DNA of 64,000 bases from Erythrobacter sp047872805. Lineage in GTDB: Bacteria > Pseudomonadota > Alphaproteobacteria > Sphingomonadales > Sphingomonadaceae. The notes under the pieces were generated by a model. The model was not told the DNA's origin, made no database searches, and saw only the letters and a program-made list of their open reading frames with translations. Below, in pieces: positions 8,330 through 15,667 of the stretch (position 1 is the first letter of the stretch; each line of letters opens with the position of its first letter). The translations under genes and the position numbers were made by a program. The stretch lies in NCBI RefSeq assembly GCF_047872805.1, contig NZ_JBLQUK010000004.1, positions 124,001-188,000 on the forward strand, written 5' to 3'.

Positions 8330-9242
8330 GGCCCAATCCCGTGCGCCGTCGCCGCAGCCACAGGATCGCCCAATCGCCGCGCTGAAGCCGCCCGACCATG
8401 CGGAAACCGGCGCGCTTCATCGCCCTCCGCACCGCCGCTTCCTGCTCTCCAGCGAGCAATCCCGCGAGCAACAGGCTGCCCCCCGGCACCACCGCCTTGC
8501 CAAAATCGGGCGCGAGGCTGACCAGCGGCCCGGCGAGAATGTTGGCGATCAGCAGATCATACGGTCCGCGCAAGGCAATCAGCGGATGCGCCATTCCGTC
8601 CGCCACCACCATCACCGCCTCTCCCGGTCGTTGGCCGAGCGCGATGCCGTTCATCGCAGCATTGTCCTCCACCACCGGCGCGCAGACGTGATCAATATCG
8701 GTCAGCGTCACACAGGCGCGCGGCCACAGCGCCAGGGCGGCAAAGCCGAGCAGGCCGGTACCGGTGCCAATATCGGCGACATGGCGCGCGGTGACCCCGC
8801 GATCCTTCATATAGCCGAGCATCTCAAGGCATCCGGCGGTGGTGCGGTGCTGTCCGGTTCCGAACGCCTGACTGGCTGGAATGATGAAGTCAATCAGCGC
8901 CGGATCGGCGGAAAAATCGGGCGTATGGACGTGGAACCGCCCGGCACGGATCGGCGGCGCATTTTGCTGGCTTAGCGTGACCCAATCCTCATCGGGCAAT
9001 TTTTCAATCGTGATTTTCGGAGTCTCGCCTGCAAACAGCCCGGCCAGCGCGGCTTTTTGCGGCTTGCCCGGCTTATGCGGATACCAGCCTTCGAGCACCC
9101 ATTCCTCAGGCCGATCCTCCGCCACTTCGCGGCCCGCTATCACAAGGTCGAAATCCCATTCGTCCAATTCGTCATGCGCCAGCAGCGCGGCCTGCACCAC
9201 GGGCTTGGGCGCGAAGGCTGAAAGTTTCCAGCTGGTTGTCAT
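8319..9242 (-). CDS. prmA: PrmA, ribosomal protein L11 methyltransferase
   Basis: PrmA trimethylates ribosomal protein L11. The 307-residue product has the SAM-binding motif VADIGTGTGLLGFAAL near residue 170, preceded by the PrmA signature PASQAFGTGQHRTT, and the substrate-side motif DLLIANILAGPLVSLAP. ATG 9242 was chosen because GGGTGA lies just upstream; ATG 9257 is the alternative. That Shine-Dalgarno region directly abuts the end of a palindromic repeat (9250-9281), so the GIY-YIG unit inserted or sits right at the prmA start and may have displaced the original promoter. Confidence 0.93.
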   Translation of the reverse strand: MTTSWKLSAFAPKPVVQAALLAHDELDEWDFDLVIAGREVAEDRPEEWVLEGWYPHKPGKPQKAALAGLFAGETPKITIEKLPDEDWVTLSQQNAPPIRAGRFHVHTPDFSADPALIDFIIPASQAFGTGQHRTTAGCLEMLGYMKDRGVTARHVADIGTGTGLLGFAALALWPRACVTLTDIDHVCAPVVEDNAAMNGIALGQRPGEAVMVVADGMAHPLIALRGPYDLLIANILAGPLVSLAPDFGKAVVPGGSLLLAGLLAGEQEAAVRRAMKRAGFRMVGRLQRGDWAILWLRRRRTGLGRAG

Positions 9243-9249
9243 TTCATCA

Positions 9250-9281
9250 CCCGTCATTCCCGCGAAGGCGGGAATCCAGCT
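9250..9281. repeat. Palindromic repeat, left copy
   Basis: The order is CCCGTC, stem ATTCCCGC (9256-9263), loop GAAG, stem GCGGGAAT (9268-9275), CCAGCT. It pairs in inverted orientation with 9588-9619. The architecture matches the hairpins at 46929-46948, 46979-46996, 47880-47899 and 47935-47954. Confidence 0.9.
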
Positions 9282-9284
9282 TTT

Positions 9285-9574
9285 TCAAACCAGATTGTCG
9301 AACCGATCCGTCCAATTGGGGTTCTGCTCCTCGATCAGTTTGATCTTCCAACCGCGATTCCATTTCTTCAGTTGCTTCTCGCGAATGACCGCGTTCTGGA
9401 TACTATCATGTGCTCGGCAAAGACGAGCATGGTGCAACCGTATTTGGCGGCGAATTCGGAACCTTCGCCATTGCGGTGCTGCATTGTCCTGTGCGGCAAG
9501 GACGAGGTGACGCCAGTATAGATTGTGCCGCGATAGCGGTTGGCCATGATGTAAACCCAGCCGCCTTTTGTCAT
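9285..9574 (-). pseudogene. GIY-YIG nuclease family gene, frameshifted
   Basis: Reading from ATG 9574 gives GGWVYIMANRYRGTIYTGVT, the GIY-YIG core (VYI ... YTG), and continues to VFAEH. The frame then breaks at about 9408-9412. In the adjacent frame the protein resumes as DSIQNAVIREKQLKKWNRGW and ends NPNWTDRFDNLV at 9285. Joined, this is a normal-length (about 96 residue) single-domain GIY-YIG protein. An extra dinucleotide in GAGCACATGAT (CA doubled) explains the break. The copy is therefore dead, or a sequencing error, or rescued by slippage. It lies entirely within the inverted repeats. Confidence 0.8.
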
Positions 9575-9587
9575 TGGTTCTGAAAGG

Positions 9588-9619
9588 AGCTGGATTCCCG
9601 CCTACGCGGGAATGACGGG
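9588..9619. repeat. Palindromic repeat, right copy (inverted)
   Basis: The order is AGCTGG, stem ATTCCCGC (9594-9601), loop CTAC, stem GCGGGAAT (9606-9613), GACGGG. Relative to 9250-9281 it is the reverse complement with one loop substitution. Confidence 0.9.
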
Positions 9620-9637
9620 CGGATAAGGAATGACGCA

Positions 9638-10375
9638 TTAACGAACATAGCTGGCCCCATTGGCGTCGATCACCGCGCCGGTCATGCTGGCCGGGGCGTC
9701 CAGCGCGCAAAAGGTGATGATGCGCGCGATTTCCTGCGGCGTGGCGACTCGGCCCAGCGGAATGTCGGTGAGCAGGGCGGGGCCGCCCCGGCTTTGCAGA
9801 TAATCGCCCGCCATCGCCGTATCGGTAAATCCGGGGGTGATGGCAAAGCTTAGAATACCCTCGGCGGCATAGGCGCGGGCGATGGTTTTGTGCATCGCCA
9901 CCATCCCGCCCTTGGCCGCAGCATAATGCCAATGCGCGGGCGAATCGCCGCGATAGGCGGCGCGGCTGGCGACATGCACCAACCGCCCGCGCACCCCGTC
10001 ATCATCCGCTAACCGCGCCTGCCAGTGACGCACCGCAAACCGGCTGAGCTGGGCGGCGGAGGTGAGGTTGATTCGCAGCGTGTCCTCCCACGCATCCAGC
10101 CATTCAATGTCGGAGCGATCAAGCCGGTTGGCCTCGAACAGGCCGGCGTTGTTGACCACCGCAGCAATGTCGCCGCCGCTGCGGTCGAGCGCTTCCTCCC
10201 ACAGCAATTTGGCGGCCAACGGATCGGAAAAATCGGCCGGAACCGGCGCGTGGTCGGAATTATCGGCGGAGGCGCGCGAGCGGTGCCCGATCACTTTGAC
10301 GCCGCGCGCGGCGAGCGCTGCATGGGCCGCCGCGCCGATCCCGCGGCTCGATCCGGTGAGGAGAATGTAAGTCAT
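9638..10375 (-). CDS. Short-chain dehydrogenase/reductase
   Basis: The 245-residue product is a classical SDR with the cofactor motif TGSSRGIG at residues 7-14, NNAG near 80, catalytic Ser in VASRAAYRG and the Y-x3-K pair in HYAAAKGG. The C-terminal ITPGFTDTAM and TGAVIDANGASYV are typical. An acidic residue usually selecting NAD is not obvious after the second strand (HRSRAS), so NADP use is plausible. Substrate unknown. ATG 10375 was chosen; longer readings run through the sdhC promoter region. It is divergent from sdhC. Confidence 0.85.
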   Translation of the reverse strand: MTYILLTGSSRGIGAAAHAALAARGVKVIGHRSRASADNSDHAPVPADFSDPLAAKLLWEEALDRSGGDIAAVVNNAGLFEANRLDRSDIEWLDAWEDTLRINLTSAAQLSRFAVRHWQARLADDDGVRGRLVHVASRAAYRGDSPAHWHYAAAKGGMVAMHKTIARAYAAEGILSFAITPGFTDTAMAGDYLQSRGGPALLTDIPLGRVATPQEIARIITFCALDAPASMTGAVIDANGASYVR

Positions 10376-10432
10376 GCAACCCAGTATCGAAAACTTTGCA
10401 AGAGAAGTCGAGCGCGTCGCGCTTGCCTCTGC

Positions 10433-10454
10433 CGCACACTGCGCTAAGTGTGCG
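10433..10454. promoter_or_regulatory. Inverted repeat upstream of sdhC
   Basis: CGCACACT and AGTGTGCG form a perfect 8-base inverted repeat around GCGCTA, ending 30 bases before the sdhC ATG. Its position suits an operator or a leader hairpin for the sdh operon. No known regulator motif was matched. Confidence 0.4.
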
Positions 10455-10484
10455 TCGGGGGCAATCAAGACAAATGGGACAATC

Positions 10485-10865
10485 ATGAGCCAAAGACCGC
10501 TTTCTCCGCACCTCCAGATATGGCGGTGGGGACCGCACATGCTGATATCCATCCTGCACCGCGCCACGGGCGACGGCATGGCAATCGTCGGGCTGGGCGT
10601 GCTCGTCTGGTGGCTGGGCGCTTTGGCAAGCGGGCCGGAGGCCTATGAGACGTTTCTATGGGCAGCAAAATCGCCGCTCGGCTATCTGGTGCTGGTCGGG
10701 CTCAGCTGGGCGTTCTTCACCCATATGATGAGCGGGCTGCGGCACTTTGTCATGGACATCGGTGCCGGATACGAACTGGATACCAACCGGTTCTGGTCGA
10801 TGGCCTCGCCGATTATCGCCATTGTGCTGACGATTGCCCTTTGGGCATTCATCCTGTTGCGCTGA
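10485..10865 (+). CDS. sdhC: SdhC, succinate dehydrogenase cytochrome b556 subunit
   Basis: SdhC anchors complex II in the inner membrane and contributes to heme b and ubiquinone binding. The 126-residue product has the family start RPLSPHLQIWRWGPHM and the signature SILHRATG. It has three membrane helices, with the heme-ligand region THMMSGLRHFVMDIG. The start at 10485 is preferred because the 37 residues upstream of it do not resemble SdhC. sdhD follows after 16 bases. Confidence 0.95.
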   Translation: MSQRPLSPHLQIWRWGPHMLISILHRATGDGMAIVGLGVLVWWLGALASGPEAYETFLWAAKSPLGYLVLVGLSWAFFTHMMSGLRHFVMDIGAGYELDTNRFWSMASPIIAIVLTIALWAFILLR

Positions 10866-10881
10866 GATAGGGAAAACAACG

Positions 10882-11268
10882 ATGGGTAATGGAACCACTA
10901 TCGGCAAAGTGCGCGGCCTCGGGTCGGCGCATCACGGCGCGCATCACTGGCTGACGCACCGGCTGACCGCGATCAGCAATCTCGTTTTGATGGTATGGCT
11001 GCTCGGCAGTTTTCTGATGCTGTCCGATTTCAGTTATATGTCGGTCATCGGCTGGCTTGCCAGACCGATTGCAGCGGTGCCGATGATCCTGTTGATCATC
11101 AGCCTATTCTCACACGCCCGCATGGGACTGACGGTGCTGATCGAGGATTACATCCACGAGCCGGGATCGAAATTTGCGATCCTTTCGGCGCTCAATCTTA
11201 CCGCATTCGGCGCTGGCGCATTTGCAATATTCAGCGTCGCCAGCCTTGCATTTACAGGAGCCGCCTGA
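10882..11268 (+). CDS. sdhD: SdhD, succinate dehydrogenase hydrophobic membrane anchor
   Basis: This is the second membrane anchor of complex II. The 128-residue product begins GTTIGKVRGLGSAHHGAHHW, the conserved SdhD entry (KVRGLGSA), and has three helices with SLFSHARMGLTVLIEDYIHE carrying the His near the heme. The last bases overlap the sdhA start (TGATG), so anchor and flavoprotein are translationally coupled. Confidence 0.95.
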   Translation: MGNGTTIGKVRGLGSAHHGAHHWLTHRLTAISNLVLMVWLLGSFLMLSDFSYMSVIGWLARPIAAVPMILLIISLFSHARMGLTVLIEDYIHEPGSKFAILSALNLTAFGAGAFAIFSVASLAFTGAA

Positions 11269-13136
11269 TGGCAAATTCTGCCGCGAACACTGCCGCCCCT
11301 GGTTTGAAGGGCGCGTATAAGATTATCGATCACCTCTATGACGTGGTGGTCGTTGGTGCGGGCGGATCGGGGCTGCGCGCCACGACCGGCGCGGCTGAGG
11401 CAGGCCTTCGCACCGCCAACATCTCCAAGGTGTTCCCCACCCGATCGCACACGGTTGCCGCGCAAGGCGGAATCGCGGCGAGCCTGGGCAACAATTCGCC
11501 CGACCATTGGACCTGGCACATGTATGACACCGTCAAGGGGTCGGACTGGCTGGGCGATCAGGACGCGATCGAATACCTCGTGCGCGAAGCACCTCAGGCG
11601 GTCTACGAACTTGAACATGCAGGCGTGCCGTTCAGCCGCAACGAGGACGGTACAATCTATCAGCGCCCGTTCGGCGGTCACATGCAGAACATGGGTGCCG
11701 GCCCGCCCGTGCAGCGCACTTGCGCCGCCGCCGACCGCACCGGCCACGCCATGCTTCATGCCCTGTATCAACAGAGCCTGAAGTATGATGCAGATTTCTT
11801 CATCGAATATTTCGCGCTCGATCTGATCATGTCAGAGGTCGACGGGGTCAAGAAATGCGTCGGCGTGATGGCGATGTGCCTTGATGACGGGACGATCCAC
11901 CGGTTCCGCGCGCAAAGCGTGGTGCTCGCCACGGGCGGCTATGGCCGCTGCTATTACACCGCGACATCGGCGCACACCTGCACCGGCGACGGCGGCGGCA
12001 TGGTGCTGCGCGCTGGCCTGCCATTGCAGGACATGGAGTTTGTGCAGTTTCACCCGACCGGCATTTACGGTGCGGGCGTTCTGATTACCGAGGGCGCGCG
12101 CGGCGAGGGCGGCTATCTCACCAATTCCGAAGGTGAGCGGTTCATGGAACGCTATGCCCCCTCGGCCAAAGATCTCGCCAGCCGCGATGTCGTCAGCCGT
12201 TCGATGGCGCTGGAAATGCGCGAAGGGCGCGGGCACGGCGCAGAGGGCGACCACATTCACCTGCACCTCGATCACATCGATCCCAAGGTGCTGGCCGAAC
12301 GCCTGCCGGGCATCACCGAAAGCGGCAAGATCTTTGCCGGCGTTGACCTGACGCGGCAGGCGCTGCCGGTGACCCCGACGGTGCATTACAACATGGGCGG
12401 CGTGCCCTGCAATTATCACGGCCAGGTCGTCACCATCGGCCCCGATGGCAATCCCGATGCGGTGGTTCCCGGGCTCTATGCCGTGGGCGAGGCCGCGTGC
12501 GTCTCGGTCCATGGGGCCAACCGGCTGGGCTCAAACTCGCTGATCGACCTTGTGGTGTTTGGCCGCGCGACCGGTCTGCATCTGAAAGACACATTGAAAC
12601 CCGGCGCGAGCCAGCCTGAATTGCCCGCAGGCAGCGCCGATTTCGCGCTCAGCCGGGTCGATCACTTCCGCTATGCCAAGGGTGGTTCGCCCACCGCGGC
12701 GATCCGTTCGGACATGCAGAAAGCGATGCAGAAACACGCCGCTGTGTTCCGCGATACGGCGTTGATGGAGGAAGGCGTAAGGTTGCTGGCCGAACAGAAC
12801 CTGCGGATGGCCGACATTCACGTCACCGACCAGTCGCTGATCTGGAACAGCGATCTGATCGAGACGCTGGAGCTCGACAATCTGATGAGCCAGGCCAATG
12901 TCACCATCGCCTCTGCCGCCAACCGCAAGGAAAGCCGCGGCGCCCACGCGCATGAGGATTTCCCTGATCGCAATGACGGTGAATGGATGAAGCACACCGT
13001 GGCATGGTTCGACGGCTGGGGCGGCGGCGCAGGCGGTTCGGGCAAGGGCGATATGAAGATCGATTACCGCCCGGTCCACGAATACACGCTGACCGAAGAC
13101 GCGACCTATATTGAGCCGAAGGCGCGGGTTTATTGA
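11268..13136 (+). CDS. sdhA: SdhA, succinate dehydrogenase flavoprotein subunit
   Basis: SdhA oxidises succinate to fumarate in the TCA cycle with covalently bound FAD. The 622-residue product shows the FAD-binding start YDVVVVGAGGSGLRA, the FAD-attachment region SHTVAAQGGIAASLGN, the catalytic loop TEGARGEGGYLTN, and the C-terminal HEYTLTEDATYIEPKARVY region. A second ORF reading from 10995 in the same frame is only an upstream extension. Unusually, the gene for the iron-sulfur subunit SdhB does not follow and was not found anywhere in the window. Confidence 0.96.
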   Translation: MANSAANTAAPGLKGAYKIIDHLYDVVVVGAGGSGLRATTGAAEAGLRTANISKVFPTRSHTVAAQGGIAASLGNNSPDHWTWHMYDTVKGSDWLGDQDAIEYLVREAPQAVYELEHAGVPFSRNEDGTIYQRPFGGHMQNMGAGPPVQRTCAAADRTGHAMLHALYQQSLKYDADFFIEYFALDLIMSEVDGVKKCVGVMAMCLDDGTIHRFRAQSVVLATGGYGRCYYTATSAHTCTGDGGGMVLRAGLPLQDMEFVQFHPTGIYGAGVLITEGARGEGGYLTNSEGERFMERYAPSAKDLASRDVVSRSMALEMREGRGHGAEGDHIHLHLDHIDPKVLAERLPGITESGKIFAGVDLTRQALPVTPTVHYNMGGVPCNYHGQVVTIGPDGNPDAVVPGLYAVGEAACVSVHGANRLGSNSLIDLVVFGRATGLHLKDTLKPGASQPELPAGSADFALSRVDHFRYAKGGSPTAAIRSDMQKAMQKHAAVFRDTALMEEGVRLLAEQNLRMADIHVTDQSLIWNSDLIETLELDNLMSQANVTIASAANRKESRGAHAHEDFPDRNDGEWMKHTVAWFDGWGGGAGGSGKGDMKIDYRPVHEYTLTEDATYIEPKARVY

Positions 13137-13686
13137 CATAGGGAAGATCGTACTTCCCAAATGGATCGGTTATGTCGTGCTGGCGTTTATCGCGGCGGGG
13201 CTAATCGGCCTCGTCTACAAGGGTGTAAGCGAGCGGTTTTTCCGGATCTATCTCGAAGAGGCCGGAGTGGTCGTTTTGGGAGAAGTGGTCGGCCACAGGC
13301 TCTATCGCTGCCGCGGCATCCGCTGCTCCGAAAGGACCGTGTTCGAAGGCGAGCATGGAAGCGAGGCTTTTGACGACTTTCTGCGTGACTGCCGACTAGG
13401 GCGGCAAAGTAACTGCCACACAGATCTGATCGTCCGGTTCTTGCTCGGCCGCAAAGCCTTTGAATTCGATGGACAGGTCAACAGGCGCGACTTTCGCGAG
13501 ATCGGAGTAGGGGGCCGCGTCGCGGTGCTGGCGAGCCGCAGCCATCCCGAAAAATCGCTGTTGCGCGATCACAATCCCGAAGGTTTTTTGTTCTGGCTCG
13601 CGCTGACCTTGCTGGCTTTTTCAATTTTTTTTGCGGGGATAGTGATTTCGCCGCGTCAACCCCGCCGACGATATGCGCGGCCTTAA
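13111..13686 (+). CDS. Hypothetical membrane protein with two terminal helices
   Basis: The frame is open from TTG 13111 inside sdhA; GTG 13177 is an alternative and no Shine-Dalgarno decides. The 191-residue reading has a membrane segment near the N-terminus (about residues 18-36, IGYVVLAFIAAGLIGLVY) and another near the C-terminus (LFWLALTLLAFSIFFAGIV). Between them lies a beta-rich domain with four cysteines (YRCRGIRC, RDCRLGRQSNC). The layout resembles DUF3592-type proteins, but the match is by architecture only. It occupies the position where sdhB usually sits. Confidence 0.6.
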   Translation: MSRRRGFIDIGKIVLPKWIGYVVLAFIAAGLIGLVYKGVSERFFRIYLEEAGVVVLGEVVGHRLYRCRGIRCSERTVFEGEHGSEAFDDFLRDCRLGRQSNCHTDLIVRFLLGRKAFEFDGQVNRRDFREIGVGGRVAVLASRSHPEKSLLRDHNPEGFLFWLALTLLAFSIFFAGIVISPRQPRRRYARP

Positions 13687-13689
13687 AGC

Positions 13690-13995
13690 TTATTCTTCTC
13701 CGTCGCCGTCGGGATCGTCTGGCATATCCTCCCGCTTGTGAACCACGCGCACGACGATCAAATCCGCTTCGCTGACTCGGTAAATCACCCGGTGTGAACG
13801 TGCGGGGAACTTTCGGTATTCCGAAGGCAATCCATCCACCCGGCCACCCATTTCGGGAAAATCTAGCAGTTTGTTCATGCAGTCATTGATTTCGCCAATA
13901 TAAATGTCGGCTTGCTCGGTTCCCCACGCCTTTGCTGTGTAGGACCAGACATTCGCCAAGTCCCGAAGAGCCTCGGGACGGATGACCAAAGGCAT
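13690..13995 (-). CDS. ParE/RelE-family toxin
   Basis: The 101-residue product has the ParE fold order: PEALRDLANVWSYTAKAWG, then YIGEINDCMNKLLDFPEMGG, then the strand-rich YRKFPARSHRVIYRVSE and VVRVVHKRED. ParE toxins poison DNA gyrase; RelE relatives cleave mRNA. ParE is favoured by the paired RHH-type antitoxin. ATG 13995 overlaps the antitoxin stop by one base; TTG 13998 is an alternative. It faces the membrane-protein gene end-to-end with a 3-base gap. Confidence 0.88.
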   Translation of the reverse strand: MPLVIRPEALRDLANVWSYTAKAWGTEQADIYIGEINDCMNKLLDFPEMGGRVDGLPSEYRKFPARSHRVIYRVSEADLIVVRVVHKREDMPDDPDGDGEE

Positions 13996-14246
13996 CAAGC
14001 AGCGCCTTTATGCTTGGCGTGCATCTCTTGAAGGAATTGGTCGAGGTCAAAGGGCGCGGGATCGCCGCTTTCTTCGCCCTCTCGAATCAATTCGCGCAGG
14101 TTGGCAATCCGTCGGTCCCGCTCCTCAGCCCGCCTCAAGGCATCGCGGATGACCTCGCTGGCGGAGGCGAATTCGCCGGATTCGATCTTGGCCTGCAGGT
14201 ATTTCTGATGCCGTTCGGTGAGCGAAACGCTGGTGTTCTTTCCCAT
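13995..14246 (-). CDS. ParD-family antitoxin
   Basis: The 83-residue product starts with a ribbon-helix-helix DNA-binding region (NTSVSLTERHQKYLQAKI), then EFASASEVIRDALRRAEERD, and a charged C-terminal tail that would wrap the toxin. ATG 14246 was chosen because the ORF upstream crosses the operator-like inverted repeat. ParD proteins normally repress their own promoter. Antitoxin-first order with a 1-base overlap is typical for parDE. Confidence 0.9.
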   Translation of the reverse strand: MGKNTSVSLTERHQKYLQAKIESGEFASASEVIRDALRRAEERDRRIANLRELIREGEESGDPAPFDLDQFLQEMHAKHKGAA

Positions 14247-14255
14247 GCCTCGAAT

Positions 14256-14274
14256 GTTACCAATTTCTGGTAAC
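14256..14274. promoter_or_regulatory. Operator-like inverted repeat of parDE
   Basis: GTTACCA-ATTTC-TGGTAAC is a perfect 7-base inverted repeat whose edge lies 9 bases upstream of the parD ATG. This is where ParD or the ParDE complex would be expected to bind for autorepression. Confidence 0.65.
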
Positions 14275-14302
14275 GCGGGCAAGTCAGGCGATAGCAAACC
14301 CC

Positions 14303-14440
14303 TCAGGCCGCAGCCAATTCGCCATTGTCGTTATGCTCGCCCAGATTGCGGCTCAGGCGCTGGCCGAACAGGCCGCTGGCGAGGTCGCGTTTGCGCGGCT
14401 GCCCATCGGTGTCATTCGCGCGCTGTGATGGTGTAGTCAT
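14303..14440 (-). CDS. Small hypothetical protein (45 residues)
   Basis: An ATG at 14440 follows a good Shine-Dalgarno (AAGGAGACAGACA) and opens a 45-codon frame ending TGA at 14303. The product is hydrophilic: MTTPSQRANDTDGQPRK, a basic middle KRDLASGLFGQRLSRN, and an acidic end GEHNDNGELAAA. There is no signal peptide or membrane segment. The ribosome-binding site and codon use argue for a real gene. Family unknown. Confidence 0.5.
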   Translation of the reverse strand: MTTPSQRANDTDGQPRKRDLASGLFGQRLSRNLGEHNDNGELAAA

Positions 14441-14623
14441 TGTCTGTCTCCTTCGTTTTGCGACCGAAGGTGGGTTCTTGTCTGCTCGTGTCCCGCCAGA
14501 TACGCCCTTCGCAGCCCTGCTGATTGTATGGAACGGTCAGATTGGGAAGTATGTCGGATCGATACAATCGCACCGCGCGCCCTTGACCCGGGCGCGTCGG
14601 TCCATGAAACAGAGGCGATGCAA

Positions 14624-15667
14624 ATGCGACCTCTTTTTCGTTTGATAGCGCTGGGTGTCGCTCTGTGCGCTGGTCTGGTTGGCGGGGGCATCATGGCGCA
14701 GGACAATCCTGCCGCACAGTCCAATCAGCCCGTCAATCATCCGCCCGAACACACCGCGCAATTCCCCAATCTGGGTGCCGGCGAAACGCGCGAGGAAGTG
14801 ACTCAAAGCTTCGACAGCGCGCCGCAGCTTCAGCGCGGCATGCCCGCGCGCGAATTGCTAATGCAGCGGCGGCGGCTTGATCAGGCGCTCGGCGATCTCC
14901 AGCCTCAGCGCCCGGGTATTGTCGAAGCCTATGTCGTCACCATCGCGCTCGACAGTGACCCGGTGTTTGCACGCGAAGCGCGGGAAGCCGCGCGCGTGCT
15001 GGCGCGCCGTTATGATGCGGCCGGCAGGACGCTGGCGCTCGCCGGGCCGGACGGGATGCGCGACGATCTGCCGCAGGGCTCGATCGAGAGCCTGCTGGTT
15101 GCCCTCGCGCATCTGGCCGAGGTGATGGACACCGACGAGGATGCGCTGGTGCTCTACACCACCAGCCACGGCAACAAATTGGGGCTGGCGTATCATTACG
15201 GCGATACAGGATACGGTGTGTTGTCGCCCGCGCGATTGAAAGCGGTGCTCGAAGAACTGGGAATTGCGCGGCGCATCCTGATTATCAGCGCGTGCTATTC
15301 GGGCGTGTTCGTGCCTGATCTTGCGAGTGCGGATACTGCGATCCTCACCGCCGCCGCGTCAGAACGCACGTCATTCGGGTGTCAGCCAGAAAATGACTGG
15401 ACCTTTTATGGCGACGCGCTGATCAACCGCGCGCTGCGGCAACCGGTCGCGCTGGAGGAAGCGGCGCGGCAAGCGGGACTTTCGCTGGCGGATTGGGAGA
15501 TTAAGGCGCGGGTGCTTGCCTCCCTGCCGCAGGTCAGCATCGGGGCGGGCGCAAGGGAATGGCTGGCGCAGATTGAGGCACGGATGCCAAGGCAGGCAAG
15601 CGCTCCGGTGGGCCGTCCGGCGTTTGATCCGGCGCAGTTCAATCAGCCGGTGCCCGCCGCGCGGTGA
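14624..15667 (+). CDS. Peptidase C13 (legumain-like) family protein, exported
   Basis: ATG 14624 has AGAGG eight bases upstream; ATG 14618 is only 3-4 bases from it. The 347-residue product has a signal peptide (residues 1-24, RPLFRLIALGVALCAGLVGG). The catalytic pair typical of clan CD family C13 follows: His in VLYTTSHGNKLG and Cys in ILIISACYSGVFVPDL. C13 enzymes cleave or transamidate at Asn/Asp. A Pro/Gln-rich C-terminus (PAFDPAQFNQPVP) follows. Eukaryotic members mature vacuolar proteins or attach GPI anchors; the bacterial role is unknown. The 3' end overlaps the convergent gene by 29 bases. Confidence 0.8.
   Translation: MRPLFRLIALGVALCAGLVGGGIMAQDNPAAQSNQPVNHPPEHTAQFPNLGAGETREEVTQSFDSAPQLQRGMPARELLMQRRRLDQALGDLQPQRPGIVEAYVVTIALDSDPVFAREAREAARVLARRYDAAGRTLALAGPDGMRDDLPQGSIESLLVALAHLAEVMDTDEDALVLYTTSHGNKLGLAYHYGDTGYGVLSPARLKAVLEELGIARRILIISACYSGVFVPDLASADTAILTAAASERTSFGCQPENDWTFYGDALINRALRQPVALEEAARQAGLSLADWEIKARVLASLPQVSIGAGAREWLAQIEARMPRQASAPVGRPAFDPAQFNQPVPAAR

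Larger units (their letters stand above)
9250..9619. mobile_element. 370-bp unit: GIY-YIG gene between 32-bp inverted palindromic repeats
   Basis: Two 32-base copies at 9250-9281 and 9588-9619 are inverted relative to each other and differ at a single loop base (31/32 identical). Each is itself a hairpin with an 8-bp stem (ATTCCCGC / GCGGGAAT). The only gene between them is a GIY-YIG nuclease whose stop codon lies 3 bases from one repeat and whose start lies 13 bases from the other. This tight fit suggests a transmissible or once-mobile unit; its movement is inference. It sits between prmA and an SDR gene. Confidence 0.6.
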
